DNA of 64,000 nt from Pelodera strongyloides (taxonomy: Eukaryota > Nematoda > Chromadorea > Rhabditida > Rhabditidae). The translations under genes were made by a program, and so were the position numbers. The DNA lies in contig JAANDG010000066.1 of the NCBI GenBank assembly GCA_036852015.1, positions 310,001 through 374,000 on the forward strand, in the 5' to 3' direction. Below are positions 31,896 through 42,965 of this stretch, one piece after another; position 1 is the first letter of the stretch, and each line of letters begins with the position of its first letter. The notes under the pieces are model-generated. The model worked only from the letters and a program-made list of their open reading frames with translations. It ran no database searches and was not told the DNA's origin.

Positions 31896-32085
31896 GATTT
31901 CATCAGTCAAGAAGAAGACTGATAGGCATTCACCATTTCCTATTGGATTCTTGTCAAATATTTAACTTGTTCTTGTTATATAAATGGTGAAAGCTACGAC
32001 AATGAAACTATGAGCAAAAAATGATAACGGCTCAAAGATTATTCTCAGATAAAAGATCCCATGTGGGACAAATTGTTGATTTTGT
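31896..32085 (+). ncRNA. Structured RNA module, copy 2
   Basis: Hairpin I is TCAGTCAAGAAGAAGACTGA. Stem II pairs TTCACCATTT with AAATGGTGAA. Hairpin III is GAGCAAAAAATG...GGCTC. It ends with AAAAGATCC, as does copy 3. Loop and linker sequences are kept while stems change on both sides, which is covariation. Confidence 0.6.
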
Positions 32086-32499
32086 TTGGCTAGGATGGAT
32101 AGTCGTATATTGAACTCTAATTTTAGTCGTTTTGGCTGTAAAATTGAGATTTCCTTCCAGACAAACCTCTAGGATGTAGGGTGTTTATCAGTTAATCTTT
32201 TGCTAAGGTTTTGAGTGTGAATCTAATAGTTTTGCTGTATTATAGTGCTTGACTTTTTGGGGTACATTAGCCCTGTTTTTTCGTTATTTTGGTGTGCGCG
32301 CGTGGAGCTCTAACTTGTGTCTTCTAGCCAGGCCTGAGTTAGAGCCTTCTGGTTCCGGTATAAGTTGTCGAATAGTGCGTTGATTGCACAGTGCGCTTTT
32401 TTGTCTATCAGACCCGACGCGCGAAACGAGTTTTTTTAGTGAGTTACATAATGCACGGGTGAAACTTTCCCGTTGAAAGTACTATAGTTAGGTCGGGCT

Positions 32500-35310
32500 C
32501 TGATTTCCACCTTGTCTCTCTTGTCTCTTCTCATCTCTGTCTGCCCTCTTAACCCTACTGCTCATCTCCCACTGCAAGCGGACGTCGATAAGGTAAATTT
32601 TGCTTAGAAACTGTTTATTTCAGGGGTTGTTTGTTACAGCATGTGCTTGTACGTCAACGCATGCGGATGTTTTTTTCAGTTTATTATATGTTCTAGTGTT
32701 GTTGATTCATAGTTTTTCTCCTTCAGGCTGTCCACCAAACATTTGTGCCAACCCTAGTGGAGATCTGCTCTGGAGTCGCTTCGCTGTCTCGATACCAACA
32801 TTGCTCTGGAGACCTTGTCGCTCTCTAACTGACCTGGTCACGGAAAACAACTCTGCTCCTATGGTATGTACATTCACTTTCGTCTCCGCTCCTGCTTCCT
32901 AGCCTACTGTCTGCGAATTGCATTTCGCAGACATGGAATATACCGATATATTGATATAACTGGTTTAAATTCGGTTTTTTAGGTTCTCATCTTTGTGGTT
33001 TGAAGAGGATTTCTGTGCGGCGGCTTCAGCTTCCATTGTTGTGTCCTACGCTTCGCTCGGCTCCCTTCCGTTTGCCTCGACTAGATTCTGCTGCTTGGAC
33101 TTCGTGGTATCCCGACTCGACTCACTGTCTGTACACCGTCGTTTTACTGAGGTTAGTAACTTTTACGCAAACTAATTATTTTGCGGATGTTTAATTACGA
33201 TACTACGAAGTTCTGTGTTGTTTGCTTAGCTAGAATTGCTAGAGGTGTTCCTTCATTCCCTGACTTGCCATAATTTTAATTGACGTTTTAGGGTGTATCT
33301 CTCGACACGTTCCGGAGCTCTGACCTCTGGACATCGAACTGGTTCTCATCATGGCTTCGATCGCCTCGGCATGCTGCACCTACCTCGACCCACAGACGCG
33401 CTGATGCTTTGACAAATTGCTGGTGAAACGACGCAGTTTATCTGCTCTCTGCTTGGTCGCTGTCTGCCCTCTTAGGTAGGTCGCTCTTCAATTGCATGTC
33501 ACCGGTTCGATACAGTGTGTTTTTTTCTTAAAACCGCAGCCTGAAATGATTGTGGTATTCCGTGTGAATCATAATTAACATTATTTTACTTATTGAGCAA
33601 GTTTTAGGTTCTGACTTCACATTCTGAGAACATGAGCGGCTTCCTCCAAGATCGTTTGGAGTCGACAATGATTCGTACCTTTGGCTAGACTTGATCACCG
33701 CTGGACGGCTGGACACCTCGCCGAGCTCGCCATCCTGCTTCCTGAGCGCTCTCGACCATCTAAGGTACATTACTGCCAAATTTATGGACCTTATTTATGA
33801 TTTTTCACTTTCTTATTGGTGACTGGGTGTCTTTGTTAGTCAACATGCTTCATAATTTTTAATTTTCATTGTTTAGAGTGAGCTGTGCGTCCTCTACGTT
33901 GGGCATTGTGTTTCGTGCTAATGGAAGGGAATGTCCTCAGCGGCCAAGTTGGATTGGTGGACCACTATGTCCTCAACTGCGATATCTTCCGAGCTTCCGA
34001 CGCAACACGCAGGCTTCAATACGCTATCGGCCACCTACCCGTCTAAGGTATTAAATTCTTAAATTTATCAAATTTATCTTTCCATATCACCGTATACCGT
34101 GTTCTACTCTAAACTATTGAGTGTTATCATCTGCTATCCAATCTTCTGGTTTCAGGGCATAATTTAGTGTTCTGTTTTCATGTCGTTCAAGCTCCTTTAC
34201 TTCTATTGATTTTAATTTTGGTTTTTAGAATGTCTCCTGGACTGTGCCTTGGATTCGTGCTGACTATGGGATGTCGGATGCGTTGGATCACTGATCACTC
34301 TCTGGCTGTTCTCATCCTCACCCTCAGGGTCTTCAACTGTTGGAGGTTGGAGGTATGTTTCGTTCATTCTACATTTATTCGTTGATTCGTTCTGAGCATA
34401 GATCAGCTTCGGGATTTCCAAGTTGGTATGAGCAAGCTTTAGCTTGTACATTGCATTACTGTTTGATTTCTTATATTCATGTTAATTTATGAACTTTTAG
34501 GTTCGACTCTGCACGTCTCTCGGTCTCCTCCTGAATGAAGAGGGGTTACACCGTCTGCGCTGATCCCTTTATCTGTGTGATGGGGCGCCTGCGCCTCATA
34601 GAAGCGTCGTCAACTTTTCCTTTCAACACAGAACCCAGAGAGGGACCAGAGATCTACCACGGTATGTCCTTGTAACATTACTTTGTCAGCTTTGTCCGTA
34701 GATGTGATACTTGTGCTGTGTGATGAGTGGCCTTTTGAAAGTTTGGTAATAAATCTTATGTTATGTCAACATCATTATATTGTTTTCAATGTTTTCTCTT
34801 CAGTTATGCCTGAATCTTCATTGGTTCCTGACGATGTTCGAACAACACCAACACCAGACAACCGGTCCCTCTTCTCTATGGTTGAATGGTGATACGCCCT
34901 GCCTAAGCATTCGCGTCAACTCATCTTCTAATCTTGTCATACGGAGAACACACCTTACTTACGGTATGTTTCATATCTGTCCTTTGTTGGCCTGTCTGTG
35001 TAAATACTGAAACTGTATAAAAGTTACTTGTTTGATATAAAAGTTTCCTTTCTACCATTATTCCATTATAAATTTTATATTGTTTTCTCTTCAGGTTGCT
35101 TGGTACCGTCCTGCAGTCGTGCTCCCGTGGTTCATCACTGTAGTGTCCGTCCATCCGTTCTGCTTCGCTGTTCGTCAACGGTTCTACTCGTTCTTCATGG
35201 TCCCTCTACTGCAAGTCTTGACGTCGATCGGCTCACTATGCGCTGCGCTTCCAAACCACCCCGACGTTTCTCTCATCAGAGTCTGTTTTGTTTATTAATG
35301 AAAAAAAAAG
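32500..35310 (+). ncRNA. Spliced, apparently non-coding transcription unit 2
   Basis: About ten exon-like blocks: ~32500-32591, 32728-32861, 32983-33151, 33292-33475, 33609-33761, 33877-34047, 34229-34351, 34501-34660, 34804-34962 and 35095-~35300. Acceptors are TTTTAG or CTTCAG, donors GTATGT, GTTAGT or GTAGGT, and introns are 100-180 bases. Several exons begin GTTC. The blocks 33292-33475 and 33609-33761 have stops in all three frames, so a protein product is unlikely. Introns show no clear box C/D or H/ACA pair. Structured module copy 3 follows directly. Confidence 0.5.
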
Positions 35311-35324
35311 AGAAATGAAAAGCA

Positions 35325-35490
35325 CTCAGAAAGAAGAGTGTTGGGAACCTTCAATGCCCTTAATTTGTCGGTATCAGATTTTGATTTTCATTGGTTGATT
35401 TGTTTGTGTGCATTGAAGGTTTTCCAAAATGAGCAAAAAAAGGAAAAGCTCTAAATGATTTATTTTTCAATGAAAAGATCCATCAGGACA
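35325..35490 (+). ncRNA. Structured RNA module, copy 3
   Basis: Hairpin I is CACTCAGAAAGAAGAGTG. Stem II is a perfect 12-bp pairing of AACCTTCAATGC with GCATTGAAGGTT. Hairpin III is GAGCAAAAAAAGGAAAAGCTC (4-bp stem). AAAAGATCC follows. It sits at the 3' side of unit 2, as copies 1-2 do for unit 1. Confidence 0.6.
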
Positions 35491-35499
35491 CGATCGATT

Positions 35500-36229
35500 G
35501 CTTCATGCACATTGTTGTTTGCCTTTGAGAACCCTTGTTGTAGTTACATTAGTTGTGTAGGTTATAGATCTTTATTTAGGCGTCATTGTTCCCTGATTTA
35601 GTCCAGATTAGTTGTTGTACTCTGACTTCGTTTTAAGTTTGTTACGAGTCCTATTAAGTTAAAGGATATTGTCACTCTGATTAGTTTATGATCTAAAATT
35701 GTTCCTAATTCGTATTCTAAGCCTATCCTATTCATTGTCATTATACAATACGTATTCTGCATTTTTGTGGTGCTCGTTTATGATTCGCGCTCTTCGTATG
35801 TTGGTCGCAGTTGGATGAAAAAGTGGAACTAAAGTCCAGTGAATTTTGATAGCGTGCACTGAAGACAATTGTTTTCATGCTTGAAGCGCGGGTAAAACTT
35901 CCTGCAGAGCTTATTTCTGTAGTTTGCCTCCGACTGTGGCAGTATGTCGGTTTCCTTTTGGCGCTCAGATTTGTAGTGCACTGCGTACGGTGTAGTTACG
36001 GGTACAACTCTCAGTTGTGCTCGGGTTACATTTGTCGGTACGCAAATTATACGAATCCCCAGGAAGTCAATTCTTGGTGGAACAGATATTATTTTTTGTC
36101 TCTTGGAGACTGTACTCTCTGATGATTTCACAGGCATTATCATAATAAAGTTTTCTCTTTGGTGTTTTGTGTGTGTCCGTCCTGTCCGTCCCTTCATGTT
36201 TGTGGTGACGTCCCTTTTAGAGCACTACG
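35500..36229. other. No gene recognised
   Basis: T-rich intergenic DNA between the non-coding locus and the C-rich minisatellite. Confidence 0.45.
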
Positions 36230-37720
36230 CATCCCCTCCGCCGCGGTCCCTGCGCGTCTGCTCCCTGCCCGCAGCCATTACCCCGCGCAGCGCGTCTCTT
36301 CCCGCAACCCCTCCTCGCGCGTTCCTGCCCGCGGCTCGTCCCCTGCGCACGCTTCCGCCCACAATCCCCTCCCATCCCTGCTCGCGGCCCTTCCCGCGAC
36401 CCCTCCGCGCACGCTCCCTGCCTGCGACCCTTTCCCGCGCCTGCGTCCCTGCCCGCGCCTGCTCCCTGCCCGCGACCCCTTCCCGTGTATCTCTAGCCCC
36501 CCACGACGCTCCCTGCCCGCAACCCTTTCCCACGCCCGTCTCCCTTCCCGCGACCCCTTCCCGCGCATCTTCCGCGGCCCCCCCCCCCCTCGCACGCTCC
36601 CTGCCCGCGACCCCTTCCCGCGCACGCTCCTAGCCCGCGCGCCTGCGTACCTTCCCGCGCATCCCCTCTCGCCCCCTCCCGCGCACGCTCCCTGCCCGCG
36701 ACCCCTTCCTGCGATCCCCTCCCCCGCGGCCCGTTTCCCGCGCATGCTCCCTGCCCGCGACCCCTACCCCCGCGTCCCGTCCCGCGCACTCCCCATGCCT
36801 GCGACCCCTACCCCCGCTTCCCGTCCCGCGCACTCTCCCTGCCCGCGATCCCTACCCCCGCATCCCTTTCCCGCACACGCTCCCTGCCCGCGACACCTCC
36901 CGCGCATGCTCTTAGCCCGCGCCTGCGTCCCTTCCCGCGCATCCCCTCTCGCCCCCTCCCGCGCGCGCTCCCTGCAAGCGATCCCTTCCCGCGACCCATT
37001 CTCCCGCAGCCCGTTTCCCGCGACCCCTACCCCCGCATCCCGTCCCACGCACTCCCCCTGCCCGCTACCCCTACCCCCGCATCCCGTCCCGCGCACTCCC
37101 CTTGCCCGCGACCCCTACCCCCGCATCCCGTTTCCTCGCACTCTCCCTGCCCGCTACCCCTACCCCCGCATCCCGTTCCCGCGCATTCTCCCTGCCCGCG
37201 ACCCCTATCCCGCATCCCGTCCCGCGCACTCCCCATGCCTGCGACCCCTACCCCCGCATCCCGTCCCGCGCACTCTCCCTGCCCGCGATCCCTACCCCCG
37301 CATCCCTTTCCCGCACACGCTCCCTGCCCGCGACACCTCCCGCGCATGCTCTTAGCCCGCGCATCCCCTCTCGCCCCCTCCCGCGCGCGCTCCCTGCAAG
37401 CGATCCCTTCCCGCGACCCATTCCCCCGCACCCGTTTCCCGCGACCCCTACCCCCGCATCCCGTCCCACGCACTCCCCCTGCCCGCGACCCCTACCCCCG
37501 CCCCCGTCCCGCGCACTCCCCCTGCCCGCGACCCCTACCCCCGCATCCCGTCCCGCGCACTCCCCCTGCCCGCGACCCCTACCCCCGCATCCCGTCCCGC
37601 GCACTGTCCCTGCCCGCGACCCCTACCCCCGCATCCCGACCCGCTCACGCTCCCTGCCCGCGACCCCTATCCCGCATCCCGTCCCGCGCACACTTCCTGC
37701 CACGACTCGTCCCAATATCT
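36230..37720. repeat. C-rich 44-bp minisatellite, strongly strand-skewed
   Basis: GCGCACTCCCCCTGCCCGCG recurs with a 44-base period, for example 37511, 37555 and 37599; the left part is more degenerate. The plus strand is mostly C, while the minus strand carries many GGGGG runs able to form G-quadruplexes. Long open frames of up to about 400 codons exist in several frames on both strands, but 44 is not a multiple of three and every frame gives the same Pro/Arg/Ala repeat, so I do not call a gene. Confidence 0.9.
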
Positions 37721-38268
37721 CCTCGCGTTCCCTTTCCCGCGCACGCTCTCCCTTCGCGCCTCGCGCTCCCATGCCGCTTCTCCTACCCCGTTCCTCACCG
37801 CGTGCTCTAACCTGACATGCAGCCGCTCATCCCCTCAGCTCGCCCCTTGTATATTCGCGCTCCCCTCTGCATGTCACCCTTTAATATATTGTAGAATGAT
37901 TAATACGAAACAAAAACTACAATATATCTTTGAATGTTTTATTTTTATAATTCATCAATAAACTTGTTGCTTCCAACCTCCCTGGATCGAATATCTTCTT
38001 CCATGAGATCGACTGCACTCTGAAAGTCCGAATACAAACCAAACTTTGAGAATTGTGTACTGCCACTGAATTGTATGTGCATTCGGTAGTACAGAAACAA
38101 TATGTTTCCTTGTTGAGTCTCTCTTTTAGACTGTGATGTCCTTTCTTTACTTTGTTAATACTTTCACTCGCTTTTTTTTGTTAATAAAGATATTTGTTAA
38201 TGGCTGGAGGCCGCCGTATGAAGGCACCTATTGCCCACCGTCCTGCCTCTTCCGGTAAAGGATCGAAA
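37721..38268. other. No gene recognised
   Basis: Downstream flank of the minus-strand gene ending at 38269; no exon or repeat seen. Confidence 0.4.
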
Positions 38269-39751
38269 TTAAACCTCAATTTGCTCTAGCAAGTCGTTGA
38301 TAATGTCATATGTTAGTCGATAATCATCCGACTCCAGTACAGAAGTTTCCTGCAAAGTGGTTTGGTTGTAGGTTACCTGTGGTGCACATGCACTTACGAA
38401 ACTACAGTAATTGACGCTTGTTTGAAGCTAATAAGAAGTGCTGGAGACTTATTCAGTGTACCGGTGTATGTTCAATAACCACGCTTTAACAGAGTTCATA
38501 GAAAAAGGTTATCAAGTGAATACACCTGTCCTAACGAACGCAAGTGATTGTATAAAACGCCATAAAACCGGCCACAACACTGAGAGCCGATGAGTTGCGC
38601 GCCGCACCATTTCGGGAAACAAAATGGGCGCCGCAAAGGAATGGGAAACAAAATGCGCGCCGAATAGAAATGGCGCGCAAAGTGTTTCCCAAAAAGGTGC
38701 GGAAATGGTGCGGGGCGCAACTTGCGCCCCGCACCATTTCCGCACCTTTTCGGCAACGTTTTTGAAAGCGCTCGGAGGATCTGCCGTAACTGCATTTGAT
38801 GTAACTATGTTTTTCCGCAAGCACACGTCTCACGTGTGTTGTGTGGCCGAGTGGTCTCGGGCGCTGTTTAGAGAAAGTAGCTGACAAGAGTGTAGGTTCG
38901 AATCCAACACTATGCTTTCTTTTTGCAGTTGCTACTTATCCCGCACCATTTCCGCACCTTTTCGGCAGCGTTTTGGGGGTGTTTCCCGCAACAGATTGAG
39001 GGTGTTTCCCGCACCAAAACGGAAACCGGAGTCGGTGAAAAAACTTTTGCGGCGCGCATCAAATTCTTTTGCGGGAAACACCCCCAAACTGTTGCCGCGC
39101 GCAACTCTTGCGTTTCGTTGAAAAAGCACGCTTTAATTGTGGCTTACAAATACTTTAGTTAGAAACCTATTACTGTAACATTTTACTAATGACGCAACTG
39201 AAATATTGAATAGTGCTTTATGAAGTACAATAAACTCATCTAAAAAAAGTTGAAAACTCACAGCTTTTAGCAGTACTGCGCCAATACTTGGAAAATAGGG
39301 CAGGAGAAGGCGCGTGGCGTAGTCAGCACCCTAAATAGTAGTATTTGTGAATTTATGGTTAATTATGGTATTTTGGTATAATTGTATACAGTGTTCAACT
39401 CGTATCAGCAGATATTGTGTAACTACCATGATGCGCTAATCTTTACCGCATGTGCAGCTTTTCGTGTATATGCACTAGATCTCGCGCTCACACGCAAACC
39501 ACGCCTTGCCAGTGTTAGAGTCAGAGGCCTTAGAATTTCGATTCATAAATTGTCGCATCCCGTGCCTCTTGGCTTGAAGTATGACGACAGTTGTGACTTG
39601 AACTGAATACAGAATGTCTTACCAGCCTGAGTAAATGTTCGTCTTCCCTGAGAAAGCCGACTAAATTCTCGGGCGACGCTTCGGATAGAATGGCTTTTCC
39701 ATGCTTGATCAATACTCTAGCTTGTTCCACTTCGGTTAGACCAACGTCGAA
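38269..39751 (-). CDS. Unrecognised protein, three C-terminal exons (partial gene)
   Basis: The minus-strand exons all join in phase 0. 39623-39751 (43 codons) follows TTATTTTAG, starts FDVGLTEVEQARVLIKHGK and ends at CTG|GTAAGA. 39262-39330 (23 codons) follows ACTATTTAG, reads GADYATRLLLPYFPSIGAV and ends at GCT|GTGAGT. 38269-38349 (26 codons plus TAA) follows CTTTGCAG and ends LTYDIINDLLEQIEV. The last intron (38350-39261) contains the tRNA-like repeat copy 2. The chain looks helical and soluble; I do not recognise it. Candidate upstream exons: 40875-40923 (SPALVHEDETKEVLQ), a frame after the acceptor near 40205, and 42299-42462; their joins are not proven. Confidence 0.65.
38575..39122 (+). 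mobile_element. Interspersed repeat with tRNA-like core, copy 2
   Basis: Same structure as 7508-8047. A-box TGGCCGAGTGG starts at 38844 and the B-box GGTTCGAATCC at 38895 is a perfect match to consensus, unlike copy 1. Ends GAGTTGCGCGCCGC and GCCGCGCGCAACTC are inverted. It lies inside the last intron of the minus-strand gene. Confidence 0.72.
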
Positions 39752-39759
39752 CTAAAATA

Positions 39760-41480
39760 AACCGTCGCTATAGAAACGTATTGTATTTTTGAACAACACT
39801 GTAAATGGTCGAAGCATACAGTAAAAATCGAAAGCAGGTACAGTAATCAACATGCATATAACTGTACGTTGCATATATTTTTCTCATGAATTGTATGTGT
39901 ACGTAATAAATTATTATATCCTACTACGTTCCCTTTTTCGATGAAACGATCACGAAAAAGTCACCAAATGGGTTGGCTCACGGAAATACACAACGTGGTT
40001 TCTACGTAAGAGTAACCATAACACCAATTCCTGGTATAGCCACAAGAGTCACTCGCTTATAGAGCAAAAATCAGTAACCTGAATAGACTCATCCGCGGAA
40101 GGCATTTGTGAAGTGACGAGATATATTAAACAGCTTAATGAATAAAGGATCATGAGGAAGTAAGAGATATCCTACGATGCGAGCGAAATACGACCTGAAA
40201 ATAATAATGTAAAGGCAGGATGATGTAGCTCGAGAGCGTCGTTATTCAAGTGTTCGAGGCTTATTATTGTTTACTCTTCGGAAGGTCTATGTTGCAGAAT
40301 AATCTTTGTCGTAATAAATATGATTTTCCCGCTTTTGTTGTGCGACATGAGGGATAGTACAGTACAGTACAATGCAAGTTATTCATGAAAATGCTCGCAC
40401 TGATTTGGCACAATTTTGGCACACCGACAACCACTGTTTTCATTGTATTTCACAAAATGCTGCTCTAGAAAGACCGGCGCTTGTTCATTAGGATAGTACT
40501 TCAAATGTACTTGTTTTGATTTGAATAAATCGATTATATGAAAAGCTTGAAGGGAACACGAAAAACGACAGTCTGGAAAATAGCATTCTGTGTGAAAACT
40601 ACCGATGAATTGGGATTTAAGCGTTCAATAAAAGGCCAATTTGAGGCTTTGCCATTTGTTGCATGCAATATGTGATCAATTTTTAACATGAACTCAAAAA
40701 CTAGTTTTCATTGCATCACTTATTTTATGTTTTATAATCACGCACGCGTTATATATATCCATATGTTAAAGTATATTGAAATAAAATGTGCGTTGCAATT
40801 CGTTTATGTTTTTTCTATGCACAGAGCTTTCTAAGTTTCCTAAGCCGATTGATTTAGTCAAACCAGACAATTACATTTGAAGTACTTCTTTAGTTTCATC
40901 CTCATGAACAAGTGCCGGGCTTTCTAGAACACAATTTAGTGAAAGTATAGTATAGAGAACTCAGTGGCTGTCACAATAGAGGTGTGCCAGATGTAGGCAG
41001 GCGGCCAAATCAATCTCATGAATAATAAAATGTTTATTGGATCACGTAGGGACAAAGAAGACAAGTTCTTGAGATAGCGGCTATTAGCTCGCAAACCAAA
41101 TAGGTGCCTTAGGTTGGTGCAGTAAGGTCAGTAAGGACACTATCACGTCATACTAACGAGGGACCGTGTGCATTAATATATTGCATACGAAGATGAAACT
41201 GGTAAACACAAGTAACACACAATTAAGTCATACGTTATAGGTAACATAAGGGAATAAGACAACATATACCATACTATGAATCGTTTATATTGGTCGTTCA
41301 TCACTGACCCTCATTTCGCACACAGGCTTTCAGAACTGCCAACACAAGCGTCATACTACTACACAATGGATCATACCTCCCTTCCTGTCATTCTCACCAC
41401 TTCACAATCCAAGGAAAGTCGAGATCATAATCATAAAAGATGACGTTCACTAATACACACACGGCACCAGTTTTACTAAC
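39760..41480 (-). other. Probable upstream introns of the minus-strand gene
   Basis: Mostly AT-rich. One likely small exon is at 40875-40923 (acceptor TGTTCTAG, donor GTAATT). A frame after the acceptor ATTATTTTCAG near 40205 reads SYFARIVGYLLLPHDPLF; its phase fits 40875-40923, but it has no good donor before a stop. Nothing else is supported. Confidence 0.3.
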
Positions 41481-42127
41481 CATTCGGCTCACGCCGCCTG
41501 AGGGGAATTAAATGGAAATATGATTGGTTTATCATGGCATACTTATATACAAAGCTTCAAACGTATCAGGCAATTAACATATTAGGAAACAATTGCATAT
41601 GCATACTTCGATATTGAGCTACGAAACTCTTTTTATACCCGAACATGAAATTCGCATTTCCGTAACGCATGGTTTATAACCATTCGTTTATAACCATATG
41701 GTTTATAACCATTCGGCTCACGCCGCCTGAGGGGAATTAAATGGAAATATGATTGGTTTATCATGGCATACTTATATACAAAGCTTCAAACGTATCAGGC
41801 AATTAACATATTAGGAAACAATTGCATATGCATACTTCGATATTGAGCTACGAAACTCTTTTTATACCCGAACATGAAATTCGCATTTCCGTAACGCATG
41901 GTTTATAACCATTCGTTTATAACCATATGGTTTATAACCATTCGGCTCACGCCGCCTGAGGGGAATTAAATGGAAATATGATTGGTTTATCATGGCATAC
42001 TTATATACAAAGCTTCAAACGTATCAGGCAATTAACATATTAGGAAACAATTGCATATGCATACTTCGATATTGAGCTACGAAACTCTTTTTATACCCGA
42101 ACATGAAATTCGCATTTCCGTAACGCA
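41481..42127 (+). repeat. 229-bp tandem repeat, 2.8 copies
   Basis: CATTCGGCTCACGCCGCCTG starts at 41481, 41710 and 41939; spacing is exactly 229 and the copies appear identical. Unit ends contain the short direct motif GGTTTATAACCATTCG. Such identity implies a recent duplication. Confidence 0.92.
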
Positions 42128-42298
42128 CATCGGTATGCAAATTACGCTACAGTTACTATTTTATATGATAAGATTCTTTCTATAATTAGCATGCAACATT
42201 GCCATAACCCTACAAACAACTATTTTTAACCCTCACTTTCTTATCTAGACGTTAAATGGTCCCTTTCAATTTCTCAGACTTCAAGGCCATGTACATAC

Positions 42299-42462
42299 AT
42301 TTTTATCGTTTCTTTATCGCAGTTCGCATTTACTTTGCGCCCGCTTTTTATCGTAAAATCAATCACGGACGGCAGATCCATTGGTGTGTCTTTCGCAATC
42401 CAAACGAAAAGAATCCTCAGCAATGGCAACTCTTTTCCAAAATATTTCAACGAAATATTAAA
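42299..42462 (-). CDS. Candidate internal exon, unrecognised protein
   Basis: The minus-strand frame reads FNISLKYFGKELPLLRILF then VWIAKDTPMDLPSVIDFTIK, ending at AAAAT|GTATGT, a good donor. The acceptor (GAGACAG) lacks a pyrimidine tract and is weaker. It has protein-like composition and may belong to the gene whose C-terminal exons are at 38269-39751; the connecting exons are not established. Confidence 0.4.
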
Positions 42463-42756
42463 CTGTCTCACTGTGCATTATCAAATTAGACATGGTGTCT
42501 GGCTGCCTTCTGCAACGAAAAAGCAACGTCTTTTTTGGGATTCGGGGTTGGTTTTAAGGCTTCGGCACAGGTCGAGCACGGTCTCGATACCGTATATTTA
42601 TGATTTTATATTTTTCCATCGTATATTAGAACATACTTGGAAATAGTAACTTGGCTGCAGATCACCTAGAATATGCGTAAGGTGTGGGAGTTCATAGGTT
42701 AATCAACCTTTCTTCTATCATAATTACGCTTGCGATTAGCATTCGTAGGATCTGAT

Positions 42757-42965
42757 TTAAAGCGAAATACCGGCCGGTTTTTGAAACGCATCGTGCACAA
42801 CTGAATTCTTACGTATTTGTGTTAATTTACTCGAATTTAGCCCGATTTTTTATTCTAGTTTATGTTCATTTGCATAAGCTGCATAAGAATTCCGTTGTAC
42901 GCGATGAAGATGCATAATATGCTGGTGTACCCGATGTGTTTCAAAAACCGTCCGGTATTTTGCAT
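42757..42965. mobile_element. AGCGAAAT-family MITE (TTAA)
   Basis: TTAA then AGCGAAATACCGGCCGG at the left; the right end holds the complement, ACCGTCCGGTATTTTGC, with an eroded terminus. The interior is AT-rich and partly palindromic. It is related to 57103-57290 and, at the termini, to the hairpin in the AHCY intron. Confidence 0.7.

Noticed and set aside
36159..37815. Long open frames (398, 237 and 191 codons) in the C-rich region
   Set aside because: They are translations of a 44-bp minisatellite; similar frames exist on both strands, and the unit length is not a multiple of three.
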